From Pseudomaricurvus sp. HS19 (lineage in GTDB: Bacteria; Pseudomonadota; Gammaproteobacteria; Pseudomonadales; Cellvibrionaceae): 64,000 nucleotides of DNA. The notes beneath the pieces are model-generated. The model was not told where the DNA came from. It made no database searches and saw nothing but the letters and a program-made list of their open reading frames with translations. This document shows, piece by piece, positions 20,901 through 29,852 of the stretch. How positions within the stretch are numbered: position 1 is the first letter of the stretch; each line of letters starts with the position of its first letter. The position numbers were made by a program, and so were the translations under genes. The stretch is from positions 62,001-126,000 of the forward strand of contig NZ_WVVW01000011.1 in the NCBI RefSeq assembly GCF_009857815.1, read 5' to 3'.

Positions 20901-22747
20901 ATAGCCTGGCCGTCGATGAGGATACCGGATACTTCAAGGACACCGCCAAGAGCCTGTGGTCCAGTGTCACAGACGGCAACAGCGTCAGACTGGGTGGTGC
21001 CAACTCGAAAATGCCCGATCCGGACAATCGCAAGCTGTATGTCTACCACGCTAACTCGTCGGTGACGACGCTGACAGACACGGATAACCTGCTGGTGGAT
21101 GGCAACACCCTGATCACCAAGGCGATGCTGGGAATTGATGCCGCAACGGACGCTGAGCGTACGGAGCTGATCCAGTGGATTCGCGGTAATGATGTGGATG
21201 ATGAGGATGGTGATCCCACCACCACCAGCCGCCACATCATGGCAGACCCGCTGCACTCGCGTCCGACCATTGTCACCTACGACTCTGACCCTAATGGGGA
21301 TGGCAACGAGTCGGATGCGGAATACTACCTGTTCTTTGGTACCAACGGCGGCTTGTTGCACGCCATAAGTGCCGGGACAGGCGCCCAGTCAGGGGTGGAA
21401 AAGTTTGCCATTGTGCCCGAAGAGTTGATGGCTAACTTTAAGGACTACAAGGCCAATCAGGCTGGTGCTACCCGACCCTATGGACTGGACGGATCGCCTA
21501 CGGTTTGGATCAAGGATGTGGACAGCGATGGCAAGATCGAGGCCGCCGATGGTGACCATGTCTACCTCTATATCGGTATGCGTCGTGGCGGTCGTAACTA
21601 CTACGCCTATGACCTCACCAACATCAATTCGCCCAAATTTATGTGGAAGATTGAAGGCGGCACGGGCGACTTTGGTGAGCTGGGGCAGACCTGGTCCAAG
21701 CCGCTGTTGACCAAGATTCGCTATAAAGCCAGCTCGGGTAACGACATCATTACCAAAAATGTGCTGGTGTTTGGTGCCGGTTATGACACCAACCAGGATG
21801 AAGTCGATGTCGTCACCGTGAGCAGTATGGGGCGTGGTGTCTACATGGTGGATGCAGAAACCGGTGACCTGCTCTGGAGCGCAGGCCCCGGCTTCTCAGG
21901 CAACGCCGAAAACGTGGCCGACATGAAATACCCGGTTCCGGCCCAGTTAACCGGTGTGGATATCAATAACGACACCATTCTGGATATGCTCTATTTCGGG
22001 GATACCGGGGGCCAGGTGTGGCGCGTCGACTTTGATAACAACGGCACCAAGAGTCGCGCGCAGTTCTCAACAGTTACCCGCATTGCCACGCTGGCAGGCA
22101 ATGACGCGGCCAACGCCCGCCGCTTCTATCACGGCGCTGATGTGGCATTGACACGGGTGGGATCTGAAAAATACCTGACAATTCTTTTGGGTTCCGGTTA
22201 CCGGGCGCACCCGCTGGAAAAAGCCGTCAGCGATCGTTTCTATTCACTCAAGCAGCCTATCAGTGCAGACTCGGCCTACAGCGTTACCGAGAGTGATCTC
22301 TATGACGCGACAGAGAACCTGATTCAGGACGGCAGCGATGATGAGAAGGCTGCGGCTACTACCGAGCTGGCGCAGGCCAAGGGCTGGTATATCACCATGG
22401 AGAACGAGGGCGAAAAAGTGTTGTCCCGCCCCGCCGTCTTTAATGGCAAGGTGTTGTTCTCGACCTATGAGCCTAAGGCTTCCGTGAAGAAGTGTGTGGC
22501 AGTGGTAGGCCTTAACCGCGAGTACATTGTCAGCGTGCTGGATGCCACCGCAGTGGTCAATCGGGGTGATCTGGATGATGATCTCACCAAGGCCGATCGC
22601 TCGGCGGATGTTTACCTGCCGGGTATTGTGGACGATCCGGTGTTGATCATGACAGAGGAGGGGTCGCAGTTGTATCTGGGTACCCAGAAGAGTGACCTTG
22701 ATTTGCCGCTGGATCGTGCTGTGCGAACCTTCTGGTACCAGGAATAA
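17957..22747 (+). CDS. pilY1: PilY1 adhesin / pilus assembly protein with modular insertion
   Basis: Large secreted tip-associated protein of type IV pili, 1596 residues. A signal peptide ends near AYA/DD (25/26). The von Willebrand A domain begins with the metal-site motif DTSGS at 53-57, but its second half (LTDGQPHGG, Asp809) is about 750 residues away. Between them are three related beta-rich modules containing VGLRF at 217, VGLRF at 368 and VGLRY at 556, each followed by a P-x-GA-T/S segment and ending in a P/A-x-L-I-x-Y strand. The C-terminal half is the PilY1 beta-propeller (PF05567 type) with calcium-loop-like DVDSDGKIEAAD at 1187-1198 and DFDNNG. Longer than the about 1160 residues of Pseudomonas PilY1. 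Confidence 0.93.
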   Translation: MLKNRLTHLAAGFLYASLGLVPAYADDTEIYFGGAAIGASGEEVRPNVLFVLDTSGSMTFTLDPDADSGNGERLAALKQAMNATLDSISNVNVGIMRFTAPGGAVLYPVRNVDDLAGEPTATVSSRVAAAEDDAVEILSSGTVTLSDADLELVENYSASAQKASFSVIDPVNDLAEEVLESSGAATPGDMIKTAGTGTVSVDLELMYDTDARHSQKVGLRFAPVVGTGLPLGSTVLSAELQMRQTNRLASSGSQDDLSVDIFGELNDSGSFTADPFNITNRATTGKSVVWNINTPGSASALLQSVDISPVVQEILAARTTSDDAMTFILAENAGSAGGRREMAKTNGTETPQLNMTYTTAASGELQAVGLRFTEVDVPKGATITRAYIEFTAATSSDDTADYTVVGEASGNAAQFQAVSGDISGRTSTTASTLWSADAWEAGNTYSTSDLTDVVQEIVGLSDWCGGNTMAFMVNGSVGGGRRVAAAFESSAATAPKLVIEYDVDSLPATGSCARVSSSYQLINDADDAEQAKTTGSDVVPSLAGTQLNLDSSNLLVGLRYSGVSIPQGATIISAHLRLRATSNGSGSTTIAIAGEDVDNAPGFTTDKKDISDRSLTTAVNWTTSDWIDEQYYETADIKTVLQAIVNRAGWSAGNAMALILRHSSGTAKAAYTRDAAALSAAQLIVSYTTDGFSTDQVLVRDRLKEIVNNELVAQGSTPIVDTYYEAARYMRGEGVVYGKQRSSSRWDKASSRVSTSLSWTGGSLVRPAGCTDANLGSSDCAGEYISGDAVYTSPMEYSCQENHIVYLTDGQPHGGPEDESLITAMTGGSCADADLITDDYYRPFGKCGEEIAEFLGTKDQAPGLAGDQLINTHTIALVGGATPWLASIAEKGNGSSYSVTGSSVSEVADTLVTVFKSILGGVMDIDTSFAAPSVSVNQFNRLTHRNEIYYAVFKPLEEPNWPGNVKKYGLKGASVDIVDANNSLAVDEDTGYFKDTAKSLWSSVTDGNSVRLGGANSKMPDPDNRKLYVYHANSSVTTLTDTDNLLVDGNTLITKAMLGIDAATDAERTELIQWIRGNDVDDEDGDPTTTSRHIMADPLHSRPTIVTYDSDPNGDGNESDAEYYLFFGTNGGLLHAISAGTGAQSGVEKFAIVPEELMANFKDYKANQAGATRPYGLDGSPTVWIKDVDSDGKIEAADGDHVYLYIGMRRGGRNYYAYDLTNINSPKFMWKIEGGTGDFGELGQTWSKPLLTKIRYKASSGNDIITKNVLVFGAGYDTNQDEVDVVTVSSMGRGVYMVDAETGDLLWSAGPGFSGNAENVADMKYPVPAQLTGVDINNDTILDMLYFGDTGGQVWRVDFDNNGTKSRAQFSTVTRIATLAGNDAANARRFYHGADVALTRVGSEKYLTILLGSGYRAHPLEKAVSDRFYSLKQPISADSAYSVTESDLYDATENLIQDGSDDEKAAATTELAQAKGWYITMENEGEKVLSRPAVFNGKVLFSTYEPKASVKKCVAVVGLNREYIVSVLDATAVVNRGDLDDDLTKADRSADVYLPGIVDDPVLIMTEEGSQLYLGTQKSDLDLPLDRAVRTFWYQE

Positions 22748-22764
22748 CAGGATAAAAACAACTT

Positions 22765-23211
22765 ATGATAAAGCGTAGTAGTGGATTTACTTTGATCGAA
22801 CTGTTGATCGTTATAGTGATATTGGGGATTTTGACCTCGGTAGCCCTTCCCGGGTATCAGGATCACGTGCGTAAAACACGCCGCGCTGATGCGCAGGGCG
22901 CGTTGACGGGGTTGGCCCAGGCGATGGAGAGGCACTTCACCTCCAATGTGACCTATGCCACGGGTTCGGCTGCCACCGTGCCCACCATTTTTGCAACCCA
23001 GGCACCGATCGATAGTCCAACCAAGTACTACGATTTGCGGGTGACTGCGTCTACCGCGACCACCTATACCCTGCAGGCGATTCCAATCGCCGGCACCTCG
23101 CAGGTTGAGGACGGGCGCTTGCGGCTGGATAACTTTGGAAACAGGGCCTGGGATCGTAACGCCAATGGCGCTTACGATGCGGATGAGCTGTGCTGGGCAG
23201 AAGAGTGCTAA
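22765..23211 (+). CDS. pilE: Type IV pilus minor pilin PilE
   Basis: PilE-type minor pilin, 148 residues: short leader MIKRSSG, then FTLIELLIVIVILGILTSVALPGYQDHVRKTRRADAQGAL, the classical N-methylated helix with Glu at +5. The C-terminus contains DRNANGAYDADELCWAEEC, with an acidic, possibly calcium-binding loop and two cysteines for the D-region disulfide. Last gene of the operon; a strong terminator follows 25 bases later. Confidence 0.9.
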   Translation: MIKRSSGFTLIELLIVIVILGILTSVALPGYQDHVRKTRRADAQGALTGLAQAMERHFTSNVTYATGSAATVPTIFATQAPIDSPTKYYDLRVTASTATTYTLQAIPIAGTSQVEDGRLRLDNFGNRAWDRNANGAYDADELCWAEEC

Positions 23212-23236
23212 CCCTTCCCTTCCAAAGTACGAACGT

Positions 23237-23264
23237 AATGGCGCCCCTGCGGCGCCATTTTTTT
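23237..23264. terminator. Terminator after pilE (shared with fimT)
   Basis: AATGGCGCC (23237-23245), 5-base loop, GGCGCCATT (23251-23259) and a T run to 23264. It also abuts the stop codon of the convergent fimT-like gene, so probably works in the + direction mainly. Confidence 0.88.
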
Positions 23265-23823
23265 AGCATTTCGAAGCACTGTAACGGCGCTCCTCCCGCC
23301 GCAATCGCCCAATCCGGTTGATCACCAGCACCGCTATAACGTCAGTGGCTTGTGCCGGACAGATCTCCATGGTGCCATTCTGGTTGAAAACGTAGCCACG
23401 GGGATCGTAGGCGATGTGGTTGCGGTTGCCGAACGCCCGCCAATTAATGGACCAGTCATTGGGCAACATAACCAGCTTCAGTAACTGATCCGCTCCATCT
23501 TTATCAAACAATCCATCTCCTTCGGGATCGGCGAAGACCATGAGCTGGCCGCTACCCCACGCCGCGTCACAGCTGTCACCTGACGAGCTGGGGCAGAGCG
23601 TCGCCGGACGGCCGCTGAACACCGCCTTCTGTTGCGTGTACCTGAGAATAGCGATGACCTGATTCACACTGGCGCTGCGGGTCTGCCTGTTCAGCAGTGG
23701 CTGCAGGGACGGCATGGCGATACCCAGCAGCAGAGCGGACAGGGCCAGCACGATAATCAGTTCGATCAGTGTCAAACCCCGTTGCGGTCTCTGCCGGCAA
23801 CAGGAATCGGGGTGTAGTGCCAT
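23263..23823 (-). CDS. fimT: GspH/FimT-family prepilin
   Basis: Second GspH/FimT-type pseudopilin, 186 residues, convergent with pilE. The prepilin motif is QRG/LTLIELIIVLALSALLLGIAMPSL, with leucine rather than phenylalanine at +1 and Glu at +5; a GspH-like domain with CPSSSGDSCD follows. The ATG at 23823 has GGGAGGAG 6 bases upstream; a longer reading from 23892 lacks support. It is about 90 bases downstream of pilR on the same strand. Its role beside the FimU-like paralogue is unknown; it may serve DNA uptake. Confidence 0.85.
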   Translation of the reverse strand: MALHPDSCCRQRPQRGLTLIELIIVLALSALLLGIAMPSLQPLLNRQTRSASVNQVIAILRYTQQKAVFSGRPATLCPSSSGDSCDAAWGSGQLMVFADPEGDGLFDKDGADQLLKLVMLPNDWSINWRAFGNRNHIAYDPRGYVFNQNGTMEICPAQATDVIAVLVINRIGRLRREERRYSASKC

Positions 23824-23910
23824 CGTTGTCTCCTCCCTGAAATCAACGATGGGGCATTTTGAACGGGACGAGCGCAACTGTCTTCGTCCCAAAGTAGGAG
23901 TGTGGCGGGA

Positions 23911-25284
23911 TCAGTTCTCTTCTGAATCGAGATCCAGTTTCTTCAGCCGGTAGCGGAAGGAGCGAAAACTGATGCCCAGTTTCTGCGCGGCCGCAGTGCG
24001 GTTCCAGCGGGTGCTCTCCAGCGCTGCCAGAATGACCTCTTTTTCGATCTCTTCCAGATACTCATCAAGGTTGCTGACGCTGTCGTACTCACGGGAAGAG
24101 CCCCCCAGGGGGATGCCTGAGGGCTGGCTGATCTGCGGCAGTTGCAGGTCTTCAGGGCGGATGCGATCGTTTTCGCAGAGGGTGAAGGCCCGCTCCAGGA
24201 TGTTTTCCAGCTCCCGGACGTTGCCCGGAAAACTGTAGCCGCTCAGGGATTGCAGTGCCGGCGCGGTCAACTCCGCCGCAGGCAGGTCAGCCTCGGAGGA
24301 GAACTGCTGCAGGAAGTGTCGGCTCAGCAGTTCAATATCTTCCTTGCGCTCACGCAGGGGAGGGATGTCCAGCTGAATCACATTGATGCGGTAAAACAGG
24401 TCGCTGCGAAACTTCTCCCGCTCCACCTCGCGGGCCAGGTCCTTGTGGGTGGCGCTGAGGAGGCGGATATCCACCCGGATCTCCTGTTCGGCGCCAATGG
24501 GGCGCACCGCTTTCTCCTGGATGGCGCGCAGCAGTTTGACCTGCATGTCCAGCGGCAGGTCAGCGACTTCGTCGAGAAACAGGGTGCCGCCGTTGGCCGC
24601 CTGAAACAGTCCCTGCTTGTCACTGCTGGCGCCGGTAAAGCTGCCTTTTTTGTGGCCGAAGAATTCGCTCTCCATCAGCTCCCGGGGGATTGCGCCGCAG
24701 TTCACCGGGATAAACGGCCCCTCGGCGCGGCCACCATGGTAGTGGATGGCGCGGGCCACCAGCTCTTTACCGGTACCGGATTCGCCACTGATATAGACCG
24801 GTGCCTGGCTGCGGGAGACCTTGGCAATCTGCTGTCGCAACCGCACCATGCCGGGTGCATTCCCCAGCAGGGAGGACTCTGGCAGGTCCATGCCGGGGGC
24901 ACTGGCTTCCTGGTTGAGTCGGAGAGCGGTCTGGATCAGGGTGCGCAGTTGTTCCAGTTCTACCGGCTTGGAGAGAAAGTCGAAGGCGCCGGTTTTCATG
25001 GCGCTGATGGCGGTGTCCATGTTGCCGTGGGCGGTGAAGACCGCTACCGGCAGTGTGGGGCGGTATTTCTGAATCCACTGCACTATCTCCAGTCCATCAC
25101 CGTCCGGCAGGCGCAAGTCCGTCAGGCAGAGCTGGTATTCCGTATCGCTGTTGAGGTGGCGCAGCCCTTCCGTGACGGTGGCGGCGCAGCTGACTTCCAC
25201 ACCCATACGCAGCAGGGTGATCTCCAGCAGTTCACGGATATCCGGTTCGTCATCAATAATCAGGGCGTGTGTGGCATTGGTCAT
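23911..25284 (-). CDS. pilR: Response regulator PilR (sigma-54 activator)
   Basis: NtrC-family regulator that with sigma-54 activates the major pilin gene. The 457 residues comprise a receiver domain with phospho-acceptor Asp56 (LTDLRLPD), an AAA+ domain with Walker A GESGTGKE, a GSFTGA loop that contacts sigma-54 (serine in place of the commoner alanine), and a C-terminal Fis-type helix-turn-helix. It starts 8 bases after pilS stops. The major pilin gene pilA is not in the window. Confidence 0.92.
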   Translation of the reverse strand: MTNATHALIIDDEPDIRELLEITLLRMGVEVSCAATVTEGLRHLNSDTEYQLCLTDLRLPDGDGLEIVQWIQKYRPTLPVAVFTAHGNMDTAISAMKTGAFDFLSKPVELEQLRTLIQTALRLNQEASAPGMDLPESSLLGNAPGMVRLRQQIAKVSRSQAPVYISGESGTGKELVARAIHYHGGRAEGPFIPVNCGAIPRELMESEFFGHKKGSFTGASSDKQGLFQAANGGTLFLDEVADLPLDMQVKLLRAIQEKAVRPIGAEQEIRVDIRLLSATHKDLAREVEREKFRSDLFYRINVIQLDIPPLRERKEDIELLSRHFLQQFSSEADLPAAELTAPALQSLSGYSFPGNVRELENILERAFTLCENDRIRPEDLQLPQISQPSGIPLGGSSREYDSVSNLDEYLEEIEKEVILAALESTRWNRTAAAQKLGISFRSFRYRLKKLDLDSEEN

Positions 25285-25292
25285 GGCTGTGG

Positions 25293-26879
25293 TCAGAAAA
25301 TACGATCGGGATGGGCGAAGTCTATACGAAAACAGCTGCGATTGTCGGGACGGCGCTCGTAACTGAGCGTGGCGTGATTGGCCTCACACAACTCCCTCGA
25401 CAGGTACAGCCCCAGTCCCGAGCCACTGGCTTCAGTGGTGAAAAACGGCTCGAAGATGTGCGCCAGGCTCTCCTCCGGGATGCCGTTGCCAGCGTCGATC
25501 ACCAGCAGGTAGGGCAGGCGTGAATCGCTGTCGATACCGGTTTCATAACTGACATTGGCATTGCCACAGGCCTGCTGGCTGTGGCGCACGCCGTTATCCG
25601 TCAGATTGGTGAGGACCTGCCGCAGGTGACTGGTGTCCACCCGCACTTTCAGTTCCGGGTCACTACTGTGGTTGTGAATGGGAATTTCAACATCGCTCTG
25701 TTGCTGATAATCCTGCCGGAACTGTTCGAGCCAGGCCGGCAGCTGCAGCAGCTCGGTCTGGGTGGGGCGTCGCCGCGACAGCTGCATCACATTTTCGATA
25801 ATCTGGTTCACCCGGCGGGCATTGGTGCCCACAATCTCCACCAGCCGCTGGTCGGCGCGGTTCAGGTCCGGGGATTCGGCCAGCAGCTGCCCGGCGTGGC
25901 TGATAGCGCCCAGGGGGTTGCGGATCTCGTGGGCGATACTGGCAGTGAGGCGGCCCAGGGAGGCCAGCTTGATATTCTGCGCCTCGCGGTTCAGGCCGCG
26001 GGTGTCCTCCACAAAGATCAGTGTGTCCTGGTCGTGGTCGGTACTCAGTTCGGCAAAGCGCAGGCGTACCTCTGTCTGGGTCGGGCCCACCTTTAAATCC
26101 GGGGCGCGGGTATCGGGGTGAAGCCGCCAGCTGGATGCCAGTTCGGCCACCTCCTCAATGTCGCCGAGGTGGCGTTGCGGGGACTGCGGCCAGTGGAGCA
26201 GGCGCTCGGCAGATTGATTGATCAGCTCAATACGGCCATCGGGTTTGGCGACGACGATACCGGTCTGCATACGTTCGATGATGGATTGTGCCATCTGCTG
26301 TATGCGCTGCGCGTGGGCCGCCTGACGGGAAAGCTCCTCCGCACTCTGGCGCAGGCGGCGACTGAGGTAACCAAACGAGAGCGAGCAGGCGAACAGCATG
26401 GCCCCCAGGATGCCGGCCACAAAGATCTGCCGGCTGGATTCCAGGCTGAGGCGGTCCAGGTAGAGGGTCTGGGTCAGCACGGCCAGACTGGCAAGGGCGG
26501 TGAGGGCTGTACTCACCTGCCGGCTGAGAAAAATGCCTCCGGCGGCCACCACCACCAGCTGTAGAAAGCCGAGACCGCTGCCAAGCCCTCCACTGGCATG
26601 GATCATCAGGATCAGCGCCAGTACATCGACAAACAGTACCAGGAACAGTTGTTCTTCACGGGGGGAAAACTCCCTTCGCCAGAGTATCACCAGCGTCAGC
26701 AGGCAGGCGGCGGAGTAGATCAGGGCGGTGTAGAAGAACAGCGATGGATCCTGCACGCCCAGGGTCGCTGGAGTTACCCCGGCGACAAACATTGTCAGCA
26801 GCAGGCCGCCAAGCCCCAACCGGTAATAGGCGTAGATACGTAGCAGGGGATAGTTCAGGTCTACGGCTTGGGTGGTCAT
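25293..26879 (-). CDS. pilS: Sensor histidine kinase PilS
   Basis: Membrane kinase partner of PilR; in Pseudomonas it senses pilin levels in the membrane. The 528 residues have about six transmembrane segments (roughly 15-175), a PAS domain (about 200-300), the H box with His317 in IAHEIRNPLGAISHAG, and a C-terminal ATPase domain with DNGVRHS and GSGLGLYLSRELCEAN. It is divergent from nadE and co-directional with pilR, which supports the assignment over a generic NtrB-like kinase. Confidence 0.92.
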   Translation of the reverse strand: MTTQAVDLNYPLLRIYAYYRLGLGGLLLTMFVAGVTPATLGVQDPSLFFYTALIYSAACLLTLVILWRREFSPREEQLFLVLFVDVLALILMIHASGGLGSGLGFLQLVVVAAGGIFLSRQVSTALTALASLAVLTQTLYLDRLSLESSRQIFVAGILGAMLFACSLSFGYLSRRLRQSAEELSRQAAHAQRIQQMAQSIIERMQTGIVVAKPDGRIELINQSAERLLHWPQSPQRHLGDIEEVAELASSWRLHPDTRAPDLKVGPTQTEVRLRFAELSTDHDQDTLIFVEDTRGLNREAQNIKLASLGRLTASIAHEIRNPLGAISHAGQLLAESPDLNRADQRLVEIVGTNARRVNQIIENVMQLSRRRPTQTELLQLPAWLEQFRQDYQQQSDVEIPIHNHSSDPELKVRVDTSHLRQVLTNLTDNGVRHSQQACGNANVSYETGIDSDSRLPYLLVIDAGNGIPEESLAHIFEPFFTTEASGSGLGLYLSRELCEANHATLSYERRPDNRSCFRIDFAHPDRIF

Positions 26880-26975
26880 GGGTTTTGCTTAATCCTTGCG
26901 TTTGGCCGAAAATAGCGCCCGCTCCGACGCTGCCATTGCCGGAGCCGGAGTCAGTATCTAACCGGAGTAAAAAAT

Positions 26976-28604
26976 ATGCCAACCCTAAAGATAGTCCTGG
27001 CCCAGGTAAACCCTCTGGTGGGGGATATCCAGGGCAACACCGAGCTGGTGCTGGATACCGTGCGCCAGGCGCAGTCCGAGCATGGTGCGGATGTGGTGGT
27101 GTTTCCGGAACTGACCCTGACCGGCTATCCACCGGAAGACCTGCTGTTGCGGGCCAGCCTGGAGCTGCGCATCAATCGCGCCCTGCAGACCATCTGTGAG
27201 GCGTCTTTACAGGCTGCCGTGGTGCTGGGTTATCCGCGGGTGGTGGCGGGTCGCGTCTTCAATATGGCGGGTGTGATTGACGGTGGTGAAATTACCGCCG
27301 AGTACGCCAAGCAGCACCTGCCCAACTACCGCGTGTTCGATGAAAAGCGCTACTTCGTGCCCGGTGACACACCCTGTGTGGTGCGGCTGCGGGGTATCAA
27401 GGCCGCCATCTCTGTCTGTGAGGATATCTGGCAGATGGAGCCTATGCTGCAGGCCAAAGAGGCCGGTGCCCAGATTATGCTCAACCTCAACGCCTCGCCG
27501 TTCCACATCGGCAAGGTGGATGAACGCCGCACCCTGCTGCACGACCGTGCCCGCGAGGGACAGATGCCCATCGTCTATGTGAATCAGGTGGGCGGACAGG
27601 ATGAGCTGGTGTTCGATGGCGCCTCCATGGTGGTGGACGGTGACGGCGAGCTGCGGGTGCAGGCACCGGCTTTTGAGGAGTCCCTGCTGGCGGTGGAGCT
27701 GGAGGTAACCAACGGCCACTGCAAGATCCAGCAGACCAACATTGCGCCCGAGCCCGAGCTGTTGGCCAGCGTTTACCAGGCGCTGGTGCTGGGGGTGCGG
27801 GATTACGTCAACAAGAACCGTTTCAAGGGCGTGGTACTGGGACTCTCCGGCGGCATTGATTCGGCCCTGACCTTGGCCATCGCTGTGGATGCCCTGGGTA
27901 AGGATCGGGTGGAGGCGGTGATGATGCCGTTCCGCTATACCTCTGACCTGAGTAAAAATGACGCCGCCGATGAAGCCACACGGCTGGGTGTGCGCTATCA
28001 GTCCATCTCCATTGAGCCCATGTTCGAGGCTTACATGGCGGCCCTGGCGGATGAGTTTGCCGGTACCAGTCGCGACACCACCGAGGAGAACCTGCAGGCA
28101 CGCTGTCGCGGTACCCTGTTGATGGCACTTTCCAACAAGAAGGGCTATCTGGTGCTGACCACCGGCAACAAGAGCGAGATGGCGGTGGGCTACTCCACCC
28201 TCTACGGCGACATGGCCGGTGGTTTTGATGTGCTCAAGGATGTGCCCAAGGTGATGGTGTTTGAGCTCTCCCGCTACCGCAACAGCCTGGGTGAAGTGAT
28301 TCCGGTGAGCGTCATCGAGCGTCCGCCGTCAGCGGAACTGGCCCCGGACCAGAAAGATGAGGATAGCTTGCCCCCCTATGAGGTGCTGGATCGTATACTG
28401 GAACTCTATGTAGAGCGGGACTGCAGTGCTGCCGCCATTATCGAAGAGGGCTTCGAGGCGGATGTGGTGAACCGGGTTCTGCGTCTGGTGGATCTCAACG
28501 AGTACAAGCGCCGCCAGGCCCCGGTGGGACCGCGCATTACCCAGCGTGGCTTCGGTCGCGATCGCCGCTACCCCATTACCAATGGGTGGAAGTTGGGGGA
28601 ATAA
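26976..28604 (+). CDS. nadE: Glutamine-dependent NAD+ synthetase
   Basis: Makes NAD from nicotinic acid adenine dinucleotide. The 542 residues fuse an N-terminal nitrilase-type glutaminase with catalytic triad Glu45 (FPELTLTGYPPEDL), Lys112 (AKQHLPNY) and Cys148 (SVCEDIW) to a C-terminal synthetase with the pyrophosphate loop LSGGIDSALT and TTGNKSEMAVGY. The fused form uses glutamine rather than free ammonia. Single gene transcribed away from pilS. Confidence 0.97.
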   Translation: MPTLKIVLAQVNPLVGDIQGNTELVLDTVRQAQSEHGADVVVFPELTLTGYPPEDLLLRASLELRINRALQTICEASLQAAVVLGYPRVVAGRVFNMAGVIDGGEITAEYAKQHLPNYRVFDEKRYFVPGDTPCVVRLRGIKAAISVCEDIWQMEPMLQAKEAGAQIMLNLNASPFHIGKVDERRTLLHDRAREGQMPIVYVNQVGGQDELVFDGASMVVDGDGELRVQAPAFEESLLAVELEVTNGHCKIQQTNIAPEPELLASVYQALVLGVRDYVNKNRFKGVVLGLSGGIDSALTLAIAVDALGKDRVEAVMMPFRYTSDLSKNDAADEATRLGVRYQSISIEPMFEAYMAALADEFAGTSRDTTEENLQARCRGTLLMALSNKKGYLVLTTGNKSEMAVGYSTLYGDMAGGFDVLKDVPKVMVFELSRYRNSLGEVIPVSVIERPPSAELAPDQKDEDSLPPYEVLDRILELYVERDCSAAAIIEEGFEADVVNRVLRLVDLNEYKRRQAPVGPRITQRGFGRDRRYPITNGWKLGE

Positions 28605-28642
28605 GGGCAGGGGCGCTACGCTTCCAGGAGCTAGGACGCTTC

Positions 28643-28698
28643 GCTACAGGACGCTGGCGCTACAGGACGCTGGCGCTACAGGACGCTGGCGCTACAGG
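28643..28698 (+). repeat. 16-bp tandem repeat, 3.5 copies
   Basis: The unit GCTACAGGACGCTGGC occurs exactly at 28643-28658, 28659-28674 and 28675-28690, with a half copy to 28698. Degenerate relatives (GCTAGGACGCTTC) precede it. It lies between the nadE stop and the terminator. Confidence 0.9.
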
Positions 28699-28720
28699 CT
28701 AGGCCCTGGTCCCTAAAAAC

Positions 28721-28756
28721 AAAAAAGCCCTGTGGCGCAAACCACAGGGCTTTTTT
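28721..28756. terminator. Bidirectional terminator between nadE and bamD
   Basis: AAAAAAGCCCTGTGG (28721-28735) and CCACAGGGCTTTTTT (28742-28756) are perfect complements around a 6-base loop and serve both convergent genes. Confidence 0.92.
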
Positions 28757-28778
28757 GTTGGGAGGAGTTGTTTAACGA

Positions 28779-29696
28779 TCAGGCCGGGTTGGCAGCTTCA
28801 TCGTCAAAATCCTCGTCCCGGAATTCCGGATTGTAGATGGCGCGACTGTCGAATCCGGGTGGATCTTTTTTGTCGAACAGGCCGAAGGTGAGGTAGCTGA
28901 TCCAGGAGCGGTCACCGAGGCGGTTGGTGTGCTGGTAGTTGAACTCGCCGTCCACCAGTGCCGGGTGCTCCGGGTAGTTGAGCTTCAGCGTGGCCAGCGC
29001 CTGCTGCGCCAGGTCGTCCAGTCCCAGCACGTGGTAGCTCTGGATCATCACTGCCAAGCCGTCCGGTACCGCCGGGGTCTGCTGGAAATTCTCCACCACG
29101 TAGCGGCCGCGGTTGGCGGCGGCAATAAAGGCACCGCGCTTCATGTAGTAGTTGGCGGCGTGGATCTCGTAGCGGGCCAGCAGGTTACGCAGGTAGATCA
29201 TGCGCTTGCGGGCATCCGGGGCGTACTGGCTGTTGGGGAAGCGGGCCAGCAGCTGGGAAAAGTGGGCAAAAGACTGCCGTGCAGCCCCCGGATCACGCTG
29301 GGTCAGGTCGGTGGGCAGGAAGCGTTCAAACATGCCGTTACCTTCCGTGAAGGAGGCCAGCCCCTTCATGTAGTAGGCGTAATCCACATTGCGGTGTTGG
29401 GGGTGCAGGCGGATAAAGCGATCCGCTGCCGCCGAGGCCGCTTCCGGCTCAAAATTGCGGTAGTAGGCGTAGATCAGCTCCAGCTGGGCCTGTTCGGCGT
29501 AGGTGCCGAAGGGGTAGTTGGACTCCAGGGACTGCAGGTTCTCAATGGCCAGATCCCACTGGCTGCTCTTCAGCTGACGCTGGGCGGCGTCATAGAACTC
29601 TTTTTCGGTGGCGTACTTGGGGCCTTTCTCATCATTTGAGGAACAGGCGACCAGGAACAGGGCGCTTAACAGCAGGATGGCAACTCGGGCGCGCAT
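28779..29696 (-). CDS. bamD: Outer membrane assembly lipoprotein BamD
   Basis: Essential lipoprotein of the BAM complex that inserts beta-barrels into the outer membrane. The 305 residues begin with a lipoprotein signal ending LVAC at Cys18. The body is tetratricopeptide-like, with [46 protein letters not shown] and [16 protein letters not shown], all conserved BamD segments. The C-terminal 50 residues are longer and more acidic than in E. coli (245 residues). Divergent from rluD, the usual arrangement. Confidence 0.96.
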   Translation of the reverse strand: MRARVAILLLSALFLVACSSNDEKGPKYATEKEFYDAAQRQLKSSQWDLAIENLQSLESNYPFGTYAEQAQLELIYAYYRNFEPEAASAAADRFIRLHPQHRNVDYAYYMKGLASFTEGNGMFERFLPTDLTQRDPGAARQSFAHFSQLLARFPNSQYAPDARKRMIYLRNLLARYEIHAANYYMKRGAFIAAANRGRYVVENFQQTPAVPDGLAVMIQSYHVLGLDDLAQQALATLKLNYPEHPALVDGEFNYQHTNRLGDRSWISYLTFGLFDKKDPPGFDSRAIYNPEFRDEDFDDEAANPA

Positions 29697-29852
29697 AATT
29701 TCGCTCTACTTCGTCGTGGCGGAGGGCTTTTGTACATGATTATTGCCGGCCGCTTGATTAAACTACCCAGCTCGCTGGGAAGGGCGTATTTAAACACAGA
29801 GCACGGCCAGACCAAAGCGAGCATGATTTCTCTTATTTCAGGTAATCCCAAC

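Noticed and set aside
23911-25284. GSFTGA instead of GAFTGA in PilR as a loss-of-function sign
   Set aside because: Serine at this place is, to my knowledge, tolerated in PilR-type activators, and all other motifs are intact.
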